Part shown: piece by piece, positions 7,137 through 15,805 of the stretch
Position numbering within the stretch: position 1 is the stretch's first letter
Layout: each line of letters opens with the position of its first letter
Origin: Bifidobacterium breve
Lineage (GTDB): Bacteria; Actinomycetota; Acidimicrobiia; Acidimicrobiales; Ilumatobacteraceae
Length of the DNA: 33,558 bases
Assembly: GCA_945886445.1 (NCBI GenBank)
Contig: CAMCZG010000019.1
Span: forward strand, 1 to 33,558
Direction of reading: 5' to 3'
Notes under the pieces: generated by a model
What the model was told of the DNA's origin: nothing
The model's database searches: none
What the model saw: only the letters and a program-made list of their open reading frames with translations
Translations under genes and position numbers: made by a program

Positions 7137-8117
7137 ATGGGGAAATTACCAACAATTGCTGTTTGCTATATCGCTGCTGTCGATGACTCACAGTTAGCAG
7201 AGCGCCGTGGGCCAACGCGCATGACCGATGCATTGCCCGAGTACAACATTGTTGACATGCGCGACCGCACCCCAGAAGATTTGTCGCCAAGCGAACTCGA
7301 GCAACTACAAGATGTAGAAGTTGCCTTCATTCTTTACATGCCCGATTGGCTTTTATCCGCGTGCCCCAAGTTGAAGTGGATCCACTCGTTTATGACTGGG
7401 CATGACCATATTCCGTTGCCTCAATTAAAGGAACGTAATATTCGCCTCACAAATGGTGCTGGCACTGCCGCAATTGAAATTGCTGAATTTGTTGTTGCAC
7501 GCGTTTTGGAACACTGGAAATTCTTTCCGCAAATTGCCGCACTTCAAGTGGAACATAAATGGAGGCCTGTATTTGGCCGCGCACTGAGCGATGCACACAT
7601 TGTGCTGGTGGGTTATGGGCCCATTAACCAAGAGGTAGCCCGACTGCTGGCCCCATTCAACATGCGTGTTACTGCCGTGCGCAGGTCGGCCACTACCCCA
7701 TCACCGGGGGCAGACAAAGTGGTGGCATTTGCCGATTTGAATGCTGCAATGCACGATGCCGACATTGTGGTGGCGGCAGTGCCATCGAACGACGACACCA
7801 CGGGGATGTTTAGCGCAGAGAAGTTTGCAGCGATGCAAAAAGGGTGCCTTTTCATCAACGTTGGTCGCGGAACCGCAGTAGTAGAGGCAGACCTTATTGC
7901 ATCACTTGAATCGGGTTACTTAGGCGGAGCCGCTGTTGACGTTGCTTCAGAAGAACCACTTCCCCCAGACAATGCCCTGTGGAATTCTCCAGTACGTATT
8001 TCAGCGCATTGCTCAGCAACCCTGCCCAACACCATGCGCCGCGTACATGAACTGTTCTTTCGCAATATTGCAAAGTTTGCGACTGGCGAACGATTTGAAA
8101 ATGAAGTTGACCTGTAA
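7137..8117 (+). CDS. D-isomer-specific 2-hydroxyacid dehydrogenase family protein
   Basis: 326 residues, NAD-dependent 2-hydroxyacid dehydrogenase fold. The nucleotide-binding motif lies at 159-164 but reads GYGPIN, with Asn164 where the third glycine normally sits. The catalytic triad is traceable: Arg244 in NVGRG, Glu273 in VASEEPLP, and His291 in SAHCSATLPN. ATG at 7137 has AGAGAG directly upstream. The family reduces 2-oxoacids such as glyoxylate, hydroxypyruvate or phenylpyruvate; the substrate here cannot be told. It may follow the cysteine-cluster gene in one transcript (45-base gap) and converges on the LLM gene with a 9-base gap. Confidence 0.88.
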   Translation: MGKLPTIAVCYIAAVDDSQLAERRGPTRMTDALPEYNIVDMRDRTPEDLSPSELEQLQDVEVAFILYMPDWLLSACPKLKWIHSFMTGHDHIPLPQLKERNIRLTNGAGTAAIEIAEFVVARVLEHWKFFPQIAALQVEHKWRPVFGRALSDAHIVLVGYGPINQEVARLLAPFNMRVTAVRRSATTPSPGADKVVAFADLNAAMHDADIVVAAVPSNDDTTGMFSAEKFAAMQKGCLFINVGRGTAVVEADLIASLESGYLGGAAVDVASEEPLPPDNALWNSPVRISAHCSATLPNTMRRVHELFFRNIAKFATGERFENEVDL

Positions 8118-8126
8118 GAACTATTT

Positions 8127-9146
8127 CTAACGAAACGCGCTCATCACTTCCTGTGCAAAAAACTGCACGGCGGGTTCCCAGGTTCCCTCTACGCGTGGCC
8201 CATTGAAATATAAAGCCAGTTCATCAAACTGAATAGCGTCGTGCCAACGTTGAATTTCGTCAATGCACATTTGAGGCGTTCCGGCAATTGCGCGGTCACG
8301 AACAAATTCTTGAAAACTCACTTTTTCACCGTCAGCGACACGCTGCAGTACGGGGTCTTCCCCATCGCCTCGAGTACCTGCGTGCCAGTAGTACTTGTGA
8401 AACTCCAAAGCGTGAGCAAACCATTCTTCTTCTACTTGCGCCTGCGTTGGTGCCGCCCACGTTTCACGCATCAAACAGATATAGGGCTTCACACCGGCTT
8501 GCGCACACTGCGCTCGATAGCTTTCGGCAAGTTTTTGTACATATGGCAAGGTCTCCATGGGAAGAGAAAACCAACCATCGGCAACGGTGGCAGCACGAGA
8601 AATTCCGCTGCGCGAAGTACCGCCCGACAAAATCAGTGGGTGCGGCTTTTGCACGCACGGCGGGTCGACAAGATTGTCGGGAATATGGAAAAACTCTCCA
8701 TCGAACCCGTGACGCCCTGTTGTCCATGCTTTTTTCATTACTTGTAAAGACTCAGTCAGGCGTCGGCCTCGACTATGAAAGTCGACGTTGTACCCCTCGT
8801 ACTCATAGGGGCGATAGCCCACGCCGACGCCCAAAATGGCACGCCCACCCGACACTTGGTCGAGTTGTGATACTTGTTCAATCACATTGGCTGGGTGATG
8901 CAATGCAGCTAAGTAGATTCCTGTACCAAGGCGAAGTTTTTCGGTGCGAGCAGCAAGTGCACCCATCACCACAAATGGCGCCGATGCATCGGGGGTCTCG
9001 CTAGTGAATGAGTGATGACCTATATAACCCGCATGCATGCCAAGTGTGTCGGCCATTTCTGCAGCACGGAGCATGCGCTCGTATGGTTTACTGCTCCCCG
9101 GCTCTATGAGCCGAGGAAGAAACATACTGAAGCGAAAAGGCGCCAC
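8127..9146 (-). CDS. LLM-class flavin-dependent oxidoreductase (luciferase-like)
   Basis: 339 residues with the bacterial luciferase-like TIM barrel: N-terminal FRFSMFLPRL, the conserved LRLGTGIYLAALHHPANVIEQ, VSGGRAILGVGVGYRPYEYEG, and HPLILSGGTSRSGISRAATVADGW. These proteins use reduced FMN or coenzyme F420; actinobacterial members often use F420, but the cofactor cannot be decided here. The GTG start at 9146 directly follows the TAG of the upstream gene (9147-9149), so the two are almost certainly co-transcribed and translationally coupled. Confidence 0.88.
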   Translation of the reverse strand: MAPFRFSMFLPRLIEPGSSKPYERMLRAAEMADTLGMHAGYIGHHSFTSETPDASAPFVVMGALAARTEKLRLGTGIYLAALHHPANVIEQVSQLDQVSGGRAILGVGVGYRPYEYEGYNVDFHSRGRRLTESLQVMKKAWTTGRHGFDGEFFHIPDNLVDPPCVQKPHPLILSGGTSRSGISRAATVADGWFSLPMETLPYVQKLAESYRAQCAQAGVKPYICLMRETWAAPTQAQVEEEWFAHALEFHKYYWHAGTRGDGEDPVLQRVADGEKVSFQEFVRDRAIAGTPQMCIDEIQRWHDAIQFDELALYFNGPRVEGTWEPAVQFFAQEVMSAFR

Positions 9147-10883
9147 CTAGAGAACAGTGACAGTGCCGTTGTTGCCGTCGACAGTGACCATTGCGCCGTC
9201 GGCAATACGCACTGTTGCATCGGCAACCGACACAACGCAAGGAATGCCAAGTTCGCGCGACACGATCATTGCATGACTACCAAGCGCACCCACATTGACC
9301 ACAACAGCCGATGCCGTAATGAACAACGGTGCCCATGATGGGTCGGTTTGTGGTGCAATAAGCACGTCACCTGGGTCGAAATCGTCAAGCGCACCTGGGT
9401 CGAGAATGACTCGTGCCCGGCCAGTGGCAACGCCACCAGAACCGGCAACGCCAATAAGCACTTCACCTTTTTCTGCACGGGTGGCAGTGGAGTTAATGCG
9501 CTTTGCCCATGTACTAATAGGTGGGCATACGCCATCAACTGCAAACGGTGGCTCTAAATCGAACAACGCACGATGCCCAATGGCACGTTCTGCAAAAATG
9601 TCTGTGAACTTTTCTGGTTGCACACTGAACTCATTGAGTTCAGAAGCGAGCACCATGAACACGTGCTCAACTTCCTTCAGTTGACCCTTGGCAACGAGAC
9701 GCCTGCCCACTTCACGCATTGCTTCGCGAATTTCGCCCACAATTTTGATGCAGTTGGTCTTGTAGCGCTCGCGCCCACCAAGGAACACTGTTGACGACTG
9801 CATACCAGCCTCAAACATGCCAAGCGTTTCTGGGTCGCCAGCTAATTTTGCACGAATATCGGCTGCGATGCGGTCACGTTCGGCAACTGCCGCGCCATGA
9901 CGCAGCACGGGGTCTTGAGCAGCCTCACCGAAACGCATGCGGTCGATAGCAGCGAGCGCGATGTCTGGCTTCGATTCCCATGACGGAGCAATTGCGTCCC
10001 ACTCTGCTGGACCACGTGAGCCGTAGTTGAAGAGGAAGTCGTCGAATGCAACAACAAACTTCTTCACTTCTGCAGAACCACTTGCACACAAGCGATCGTT
10101 CAGACCTTGAACACCGGCTTCAAACAATGCCGTGACATCTTTCGATTCGCGAGCAAGACGCGACAACTTCCACATGACACGTGGCGGCACCGACGAGTCG
10201 GCTTCGATACCGGCGAGCAGGCGAATGGTCAGCGATGGGTCACCAAGTGCTTCGCACACTGCACCCAAAACACCTGGGCCAACCGATGAAACGGTTGAGG
10301 CAATCATGCCGGTGTCGAATGCTTGGCGGATGCACGGGAACATGGCACGCACACGGTCGAGCAATGCCTTGTGGTCGAGCGTTGCAAAGTCGGGGCGTGT
10401 TGCACGCAAGTTGTCGGCCATTACCTTGTCGCGGTCGAGTTCAGGGAACGACGGCGTGCTGAGGGTCCACGCAGCGGTCTCTCCTAATTTTGCAGCATGC
10501 TTTTCTGACTCGTGCCATGGCTCTGCTTTGTATGGCGGAACAATTTGGCGGTCATCGAAGAAAGCTTTGTCGACAATTTCTGGCGATGCACCTGGCATAC
10601 GCGCACCGAACAAGCGGATGTACGACAGTGGGTTGTATACATACCCACCGAACACACCAAACATGGTGGGGTCAGCTGGGTTCTCTACTTCGTCCCAGTC
10701 GAGAACGCCCATTTCGGTGTAGGCATCAACTAATGCGCGGCCAAGGCCCTCACGCAAGTAGGTAGAAGCGAAAAACGGTGAAGCTGGGTCGGGGAATACG
10801 TCGGCCGCGTTACCGCGGGTCCATGCTGGGAAACGTACGCCTGGGTCTGTGTCAATAATCCAACGGTCCATAGATTTGAGCAT
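9147..10883 (-). CDS. PEP-utilising mobile (swivelling His) domain protein
   Basis: 578 residues. The C-terminal 100 residues are a PEP synthase/PPDK-type phosphohistidine domain: GVAGSGGVATGRARV, then GALGSHAMIVSRELGIP with His537 as the phospho-carrier, then a closing beta strand. The N-terminal 450 residues are mostly helical and contain no ATP-grasp (nucleotide-binding) motif I can find, so the protein cannot be a full PEP synthase. It may work like the middle-plus-swivel part of dikinases such as rifampin phosphotransferase, with a partner. ATG at 10883 (another at 10871). It lies between a VIT-type transporter and an LLM oxidoreductase on the same strand. Confidence 0.75.
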   Translation of the reverse strand: MLKSMDRWIIDTDPGVRFPAWTRGNAADVFPDPASPFFASTYLREGLGRALVDAYTEMGVLDWDEVENPADPTMFGVFGGYVYNPLSYIRLFGARMPGASPEIVDKAFFDDRQIVPPYKAEPWHESEKHAAKLGETAAWTLSTPSFPELDRDKVMADNLRATRPDFATLDHKALLDRVRAMFPCIRQAFDTGMIASTVSSVGPGVLGAVCEALGDPSLTIRLLAGIEADSSVPPRVMWKLSRLARESKDVTALFEAGVQGLNDRLCASGSAEVKKFVVAFDDFLFNYGSRGPAEWDAIAPSWESKPDIALAAIDRMRFGEAAQDPVLRHGAAVAERDRIAADIRAKLAGDPETLGMFEAGMQSSTVFLGGRERYKTNCIKIVGEIREAMREVGRRLVAKGQLKEVEHVFMVLASELNEFSVQPEKFTDIFAERAIGHRALFDLEPPFAVDGVCPPISTWAKRINSTATRAEKGEVLIGVAGSGGVATGRARVILDPGALDDFDPGDVLIAPQTDPSWAPLFITASAVVVNVGALGSHAMIVSRELGIPCVVSVADATVRIADGAMVTVDGNNGTVTVL

Positions 10884-10932
10884 ATTCTCAAGACACCAAT
10901 TTCAAGCAATTGACCTCAAAAGGAACGCACTT

Positions 10933-11628
10933 CTATGAGATGGAAGTACCGAAAAGCTTCCCTACTGCCATGGTGAGACCGATTGCAACAAGCCCACCAA
11001 GAACAACGCGCACAATAGGGCGCACTGGGTGTGCTCCACCTGCACGGGCACCGGCAGCCCCAAGGCCAAGCAACGCAACCACCACAATTGCAAGCGTCAC
11101 CACAATGCGATTACTGGTTGACGAAATAGCGATGGCAACGAGTGGCACAGCAGCACCAACAGCAAAAGCAGCCGCGGAACCCACCATTGCCTCAATTGGC
11201 TGAGCACGTGAATGCTCGGAAATTCCGAGTTCTTCTGCGAGGTGAATTTTCAATGCATCGCCGGCAGTGAGTTCTTCCGCAACTTGTCGTGCCAAATCTG
11301 GGCTCAAACCTTTGTGCACATAAATCGCGGTGAGTTCCTCGAGTTCATGCTCGGGAACATTGGCAAGTTCCCACTTCTCTTTGGCAATGTTCGCGTCTTC
11401 AGCATCTCGTTGTGAGCTCACGGAAATGTATTCGCCAAGCGCCATTGAGGCTGCACCGGCAACGAGACCGGCAAGACCCACCGTCAGAATTGCGCTCCGC
11501 GAGGCGCTAGCTGCTGCTACTCCTAAAACCAGACAGGCTATAGAAATGATGCCGTCGTTAGCCCCGAGCACCATTGCCCGCAACAAGCCGATTCGCAATC
11601 CGCCGTGACCTTCATTGTGAGTAGCCAT
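10933..11628 (-). CDS. VIT family Fe/Mn transporter
   Basis: 231 residues of the VIT1/CCC1 type: GLLRAMVLGANDGIIS starts the first membrane segment, followed by GLVAGAASMALGEYISVSSQRD, a cytosolic acidic helical loop (EHELEELTAIYVHKGLS and HLAEELGI) that binds metal in relatives, and three C-terminal membrane segments. Members move Fe2+ or Mn2+ out of the cytosol, often in exchange for protons. ATG at 11628 lacks a clear ribosome binding site. Heads the run VIT - PEP mobile domain - LLM (49-base gap to the next gene). Divergent from the VOC gene. Confidence 0.88.
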   Translation of the reverse strand: MATHNEGHGGLRIGLLRAMVLGANDGIISIACLVLGVAAASASRSAILTVGLAGLVAGAASMALGEYISVSSQRDAEDANIAKEKWELANVPEHELEELTAIYVHKGLSPDLARQVAEELTAGDALKIHLAEELGISEHSRAQPIEAMVGSAAAFAVGAAVPLVAIAISSTSNRIVVTLAIVVVALLGLGAAGARAGGAHPVRPIVRVVLGGLVAIGLTMAVGKLFGTSIS

Positions 11629-11704
11629 ATTTCAAAGGTTAGTGCAGGAACTTCTCTTCATGCCGAGTACAACCCCATGTTGTGCACGGTTTAGTGTGTT
11701 GCTT

Positions 11705-12052
11705 ATGGAAGTACGGGGTTTGCACCATGTCAATGTCAATGTTCGCGATCTCACTGAGGCGCTCGACTTCTATGTACAGGGCCTCGGTTTTGAACCTTTT
11801 CAACGGCCCGAAATGCAAATACGTGGCGGATGGCTGCGCATGGGCGCCCACGAACTTCACATTATGGAAGTTGCCAACATTGTTCCCGATAAAAAGCAGC
11901 ACTTTGCGCTTCTGGTGAACAGCGTTGATGATGCATGCAAAGAGTTAGACGAAAAGGGCATTTCTTTTCGCCGCATTACCAATACCGAGGGTCGCAGCGA
12001 CCAGTTATTTCTCCACGACCCCACCGGTAACCGCATTGAAATTCAGGAATAA
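11705..12052 (+). CDS. VOC superfamily (glyoxalase-like) protein
   Basis: 115 residues from the ATG at 11705; the frame is open further upstream but the family begins at this point (GLHHVNVNVRDLTEALDFYVQGLGF). Two beta-alpha-beta-beta-beta modules, with likely metal ligands His8, His66 and Glu112 (NRIEI). VOC enzymes include glyoxalases, dioxygenases and resistance proteins; the substrate here is unknown. Stops three bases before the DinB-like gene, so they are coupled. Confidence 0.85.
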   Translation: MEVRGLHHVNVNVRDLTEALDFYVQGLGFEPFQRPEMQIRGGWLRMGAHELHIMEVANIVPDKKQHFALLVNSVDDACKELDEKGISFRRITNTEGRSDQLFLHDPTGNRIEIQE

Positions 12053-12055
12053 CTC

Positions 12056-12625
12056 ATGAGCAACCAACTTGTTATCGATTCTTTGCAACGCCGCATGAAG
12101 GCAATGCATTCGCTGTACCACGATGCAACAAGCACAATGACTGTTGAGCAGGTCAACTATTTTGAACGCGAAGGTGTCGTGCCTATTGCCTTTTGCCTCT
12201 TTCATATTGTGAACATGATTGACGCTTCTTTTATGTTGATGACCGGCGCGATGCCCATTTGGAATGACGAGTGGGCAAGCCGAGTGCAAATGAGCATTAA
12301 TGACCATGGCAAGCACCGAACCGTAGATGAAATGGTGAACCAACGCATTGGCAACTACCCCGAGTTCATTGCGTATATGAACGAGGTATTTACACGCACC
12401 GAGAAGTGGCTCGAAACACTCGACCCCGCCGAGTTAGAGCGCGTTGTTATTCCCCGCCCCTTCCCGCCACAAATTGCGAGCACCTACTCTGCACGCGTGG
12501 CAGGCGAAGTTGGCATCACTTTGCTCGATGCCGCCGAGTGCTGGATCTACCAACACGGTCTACGCCACATGGGCGAAATTGAGCATGCCCGAGGTCTTGT
12601 TGGCCTGCAGGGAATGACATCTTGA
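12056..12625 (+). CDS. DinB-like metal-dependent four-helix protein
   Basis: 189 residues, helical. His50 in FCLFHIVNMID and the pair His167/His171 in YQHGLRHMGEIEHARGL form the three-histidine site of the DinB/YfiT superfamily, whose members include thiol-S-transferases (mycothiol- or bacillithiol-dependent). A mycothiol role is plausible in an actinobacterium but not shown. Directly follows the VOC gene. Confidence 0.8.
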   Translation: MSNQLVIDSLQRRMKAMHSLYHDATSTMTVEQVNYFEREGVVPIAFCLFHIVNMIDASFMLMTGAMPIWNDEWASRVQMSINDHGKHRTVDEMVNQRIGNYPEFIAYMNEVFTRTEKWLETLDPAELERVVIPRPFPPQIASTYSARVAGEVGITLLDAAECWIYQHGLRHMGEIEHARGLVGLQGMTS

Positions 12626-12652
12626 AATGATTTTTTGGCGTACCATTTCTTT

Positions 12653-12811
12653 ATGAGCGAAGAAATGACTGTGCCGCAACAAACCATCCAGCGGGAATGC
12701 GACCTCTCTGAGCAGTGCATTCATTGTGGTGCAAGAATGCGCCAAGAACATGCGCATTACCGTTGCCCACAATGTGGCAACCGCGATGCATGCTGCGAAG
12801 GTATTTACTAA
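12653..12811 (+). CDS. 52-residue zinc-ribbon microprotein
   Basis: A small frame from ATG 12653 to TAA 12811 encodes a Cys-rich protein: CIHCGARM, then YRCPQCGNRDACCEG, so two CxxC knuckles about 17 residues apart plus a terminal CC. That is a classic zinc ribbon. It starts 27 bases after the DinB-like gene on the same strand and ends one base before the convergent SCO6745-type gene. No SD-like sequence is obvious. Role unknown; it may bind nucleic acid or a protein partner. Confidence 0.75.
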   Translation: MSEEMTVPQQTIQRECDLSEQCIHCGARMRQEHAHYRCPQCGNRDACCEGIY

Positions 12812-12812
12812 A

Positions 12813-13562
12813 TTAGCTAGCGAGTGCGGCAGCAATTGCCTGCGCACCAGCAAGGAAATCTTGACGTGCTTGTGCGTTCAATATGCCATAGGCAGGAGCA
12901 ACGAGTTTGTCGGTCAGTTCTTCAGCAGCCACCATGCGAGCGCGAAGATCATCGTCAATCACTGGCGCATCGGCTTCGGTCCAGCCAAACATCTTGATGT
13001 CGTTCGGACGCTTCACAAAGTGAGCAGTTTTTGAATCGATGCCTATTGCACGCAAAGCCAATAAGTGTGCGCTGCCACGGAATTCTCTGAGAACCGTTAC
13101 CAGTTGCATTGCACGGCCAGGCAGGTCGCTCACTAAAGGCTCAGTTTTAATGGCTGCATACAAAGTAAGCCCGTCAGGGTCGGCTGCATTGTTGACCGCA
13201 TCGGCTGCTGCAACAAAAGCAGCGAGGCCGGCGACATTGCTCAACTTGTTGCGACCATGTTCTGCGCAGCATTCCAAGTGCGCCTTGCCTGCAACGCGTG
13301 GTGCAACTTTCGCTTTGGCGCTTTCCCATGCTCCACCAGAAACTGCTGGGTTGAAATAACCAAAAGCGGAAGCCAATGCGGCTCCATCGCAGTCGCCGAG
13401 CGGGCCACCGCGACCCGCAACATAGAACTGCATGCCATCGAGGCCGAGTTCTGCACCTTTAGCTACCGTATGGTCCGCGAAGTAATACGCCCAACCCGAG
13501 TTGCCAATAACGGGGCATGCTTCACGAACAAAATCTTCTGTGGACATCTGTGTTGCGCTCAT
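12813..13562 (-). CDS. SCO6745 family protein
   Basis: 249 residues, helical and cytosolic. It matches the actinobacterial SCO6745-type pattern from memory: N-terminal LGLDGMQFYVAGRGGPLG, ASAFGYFNPAV, and the C-terminal LREFRGSAHLLALRAIGID followed by MFGWTEADAP. Family members are described as helix-turn-helix-like proteins without known function. ATG at 13562; an ATG five codons later is equally possible. Lies downstream of, and 32 bases from, the oppositely oriented zinc-ribbon/DinB block; same strand as the sulfite reductase, which ends at 13595 upstream in transcription, so it may be the last gene of that unit. Confidence 0.8.
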   Translation of the reverse strand: MSATQMSTEDFVREACPVIGNSGWAYYFADHTVAKGAELGLDGMQFYVAGRGGPLGDCDGAALASAFGYFNPAVSGGAWESAKAKVAPRVAGKAHLECCAEHGRNKLSNVAGLAAFVAAADAVNNAADPDGLTLYAAIKTEPLVSDLPGRAMQLVTVLREFRGSAHLLALRAIGIDSKTAHFVKRPNDIKMFGWTEADAPVIDDDLRARMVAAEELTDKLVAPAYGILNAQARQDFLAGAQAIAAALAS

Positions 13563-13594
13563 GGCCCAACATTAGTGCGTCAGAGAGTTATCTC

Positions 13595-15385
13595 TTATAC
13601 CGCACATTCCGAGTCGCCAACAGCGGCAACGAATGGGCCCGTCTCGCCGTAGTCGATGTAGAAGTCTGGGTTTTCGCTAGGCGCTGGGAAGTAATCGAGG
13701 TCGCGAAGTTCGTCGGCAACTTTGTCGACTCCCCCAACGCGGTCCATCCATGTGCGGAATGTTTCGCCAGCAAAACGCTCGCCAGCAAACCTGCGCACAA
13801 CACGGGCAACTGCTTCAGGGGCTGCCTTTGCAGGAACGCGAAGTGCCTTTTCACCAAAGTGAATTTGCTCTTGACCCACGTAGCCACCAAGCAACATTTG
13901 ATACCCGGGAGCCGACTGCCCATGAGCACGGCGCTCTGCACCAAAGAATCCGATGTCGGAAGCATGATGCTGACCACAGCTGTTTGTGCAGCCAGAAATA
14001 TTGATGCGAATTCCGCCAACTTCGGCAAGACCTTGTGCTTCAAGTTCATCGCCGATTGCCTTAGCCAAACCACGCGATTGTGTAACCGCAATGTTGCAGG
14101 TGTCGGCACCAGGGCATGCCACTACGTCACGGGCAAGTTCTGCACCTGGGCGGGCCATACCAATTGCATCGAGGCGATCGTAAAGTACGCGCAACTTTGC
14201 TTCAGTGAGGTTACGGAATACAACGTTTTGACGGTTCGAAAGTCGAATGTCTGCGCTCAGCTCACGTTGCATTGCAGCTAACGCCGTGAACTGGCTTGAA
14301 GTGATGTCGCCCAACTCGGCGTAAGCAATTGCGGAAATGGTTCCGTTTGCAGTTCCGCGAATAACGCTTGTTTGCACCCAACGGTCAAAGGGGTCACGAG
14401 CTGTCATTTCAACGCGTACGCCTTGGCCCATTGTTGTTACTTCGCCACTTGTTGCCTTGCCTGCGGCTTTATCGCCAGCGGCCACAACTTCCGGTGGAAT
14501 TCCACCTGGCCACGATGACGAAGCAGGAAGCGTGAGACGAACTTTTTGCACGCGACGGCGAACTTCGTCGATACCGAGAGTGTCGACAAGCCATTTCATG
14601 CGAGCACGCAACTTATTTTCACGGTTGCCGGCCTGGTCGAATACGCGCAGTGCTGCCTCAATTGTTGGCATGAGATCTTCACGTGATGTGAAATCTTCCA
14701 GCGCCAATGCGGGATGCGGGTTTGCACCTAACCCACCAGCAATGAAAATGCGAAAGCCTTGTTCTACTGCACCGTCTTCGTTGGTGCGTGTGGTTGCAAC
14801 CACACCCACGTCGTTGAACATTGCTTGCCCACAGTCGGTGGCGCAACCAGAGAAGTTCACTTTGAATTTACGTGGCAAACGCTGCCCCAGCGGGTTACGC
14901 ACAAAATGGCGGAAAACCGCTTCGGCCCAAGGCGTTACATCGAGGTGCTCATGTGGGCATGCCCCAGCAAGATGGCACGCCATGACGTTGCGCACGGTGT
15001 CGCCACAGGCTTCACGCGATGTGAGATGCACTGCGGCAAGGTGACGCAAAAGTTCAGGCATCCGACTCAGCTCAACAAAGTGGAACTGAATATTTTGACG
15101 GGTCGTAATGTGGCCCCAGCCGCGTGAGAACTCGGTGGACAAATACGCCATGAGGTCTAGTTGTTCAGGAGTGATGGTTCCGGCGGGCAACTTAATGCGC
15201 ACCATTTGGTTTGTGCCACCTTGGCGCTGACCATAGACACCATTGTTCAGACGCATCACACGAAAGACGTCTTCACTAATTTCACCGGCAAGATATTGCT
15301 CAATTGCTTTTTCAAAGCGATCAATATCGGCCATTTGTTCAGCATCAAGGTCTCGCGGTGCTGCAATGACTGGTGGTATTCCCAC
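13595..15385 (-). CDS. Ferredoxin-type nitrite/sulfite reductase, two-repeat
   Basis: 596 residues from GTG 15385, chosen over the longer TTG frame (15406) because GGAGG sits six bases upstream. Two homologous halves, each with a ferredoxin-like and a siroheme/[4Fe-4S] module. C-terminal half: Cys424 and Cys430 (CPGADTC) with Cys466 and Cys470 (GCTNSCGQ), the canonical cluster/siroheme ligands. N-terminal half: Cys137 and Cys143 (CHLAGAC) with Cys181 and Cys185 (GCATDCGQ), the same spacing, which mycobacterial SirA lacks. The enzyme reduces sulfite to sulfide (or nitrite to ammonia) with six electrons in the cytosol; sulfite is the likelier substrate given its general role in cysteine synthesis. 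A small conserved gene precedes it by 115 bases. Confidence 0.9.
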   Translation of the reverse strand: MGIPPVIAAPRDLDAEQMADIDRFEKAIEQYLAGEISEDVFRVMRLNNGVYGQRQGGTNQMVRIKLPAGTITPEQLDLMAYLSTEFSRGWGHITTRQNIQFHFVELSRMPELLRHLAAVHLTSREACGDTVRNVMACHLAGACPHEHLDVTPWAEAVFRHFVRNPLGQRLPRKFKVNFSGCATDCGQAMFNDVGVVATTRTNEDGAVEQGFRIFIAGGLGANPHPALALEDFTSREDLMPTIEAALRVFDQAGNRENKLRARMKWLVDTLGIDEVRRRVQKVRLTLPASSSWPGGIPPEVVAAGDKAAGKATSGEVTTMGQGVRVEMTARDPFDRWVQTSVIRGTANGTISAIAYAELGDITSSQFTALAAMQRELSADIRLSNRQNVVFRNLTEAKLRVLYDRLDAIGMARPGAELARDVVACPGADTCNIAVTQSRGLAKAIGDELEAQGLAEVGGIRINISGCTNSCGQHHASDIGFFGAERRAHGQSAPGYQMLLGGYVGQEQIHFGEKALRVPAKAAPEAVARVVRRFAGERFAGETFRTWMDRVGGVDKVADELRDLDYFPAPSENPDFYIDYGETGPFVAAVGDSECAV

Positions 15386-15391
15386 GAGGTG

Positions 15392-15396
15392 CCTCC
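15392..15396 (-). promoter_or_regulatory. Strong Shine-Dalgarno GGAGG deciding the sulfite reductase start
   Basis: GGAGG on the minus strand, six bases before the GTG at 15385. It supports a start 7 codons downstream of the longest open frame. Confidence 0.8.
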
Positions 15397-15500
15397 AAAT
15401 GGCCAAGTGACGGTGCCGAGCAAAACCCGACTAACTAAGTCAACATTATCGGGAATCACCCCTAAGGGCAATGCCTACGACCGAAAAGAGGAGAAAATGG

Positions 15501-15758
15501 CTAGAGGCCGGGGTCTTCTCCCATTTCGCGCAGTGCATCGCGCAAGGCGCTGCGCAACCGACGCACATGTTCGGCACTCAGGTGGGCAACAAGACCCGTG
15601 CCAGGCGAGCCCACCTCTTCTGTGGTGAGCACTACTCGGGGCTCGGCATCGTCGTAGTCGTCACAAATAGCCACTGCCCATGAGATACGCATCGCATCGT
15701 CATCACCTGCAGGAACATCGGAGCTGGTCATGGGGTAATCGTCAATGGAACGTCGCAT
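15501..15758 (-). CDS. Small conserved protein upstream of sulfite reductase
   Basis: 85 residues from ATG 15758 (MRRSIDDYPM); a start at ATG 15731 (MTSSDVPAGD) is also possible, and neither has a clear ribosome binding site. Core: MRISWAVAICDDYDD, then LTTEEVGSPGTGLVAHLSAEHVRRLRSALRDALREMGEDP, i.e. a short beta part and a charged amphipathic helix. No catalytic motif. Its position directly ahead of the reductase on the same strand suggests a linked role, perhaps redox or regulatory. I do not recognise a named family. Confidence 0.6.
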   Translation of the reverse strand: MRRSIDDYPMTSSDVPAGDDDAMRISWAVAICDDYDDAEPRVVLTTEEVGSPGTGLVAHLSAEHVRRLRSALRDALREMGEDPGL

Positions 15759-15805
15759 GTCACACAGCGTTTCACATTTTGAACCACATCTGTGCATCTC
15801 AGGTC

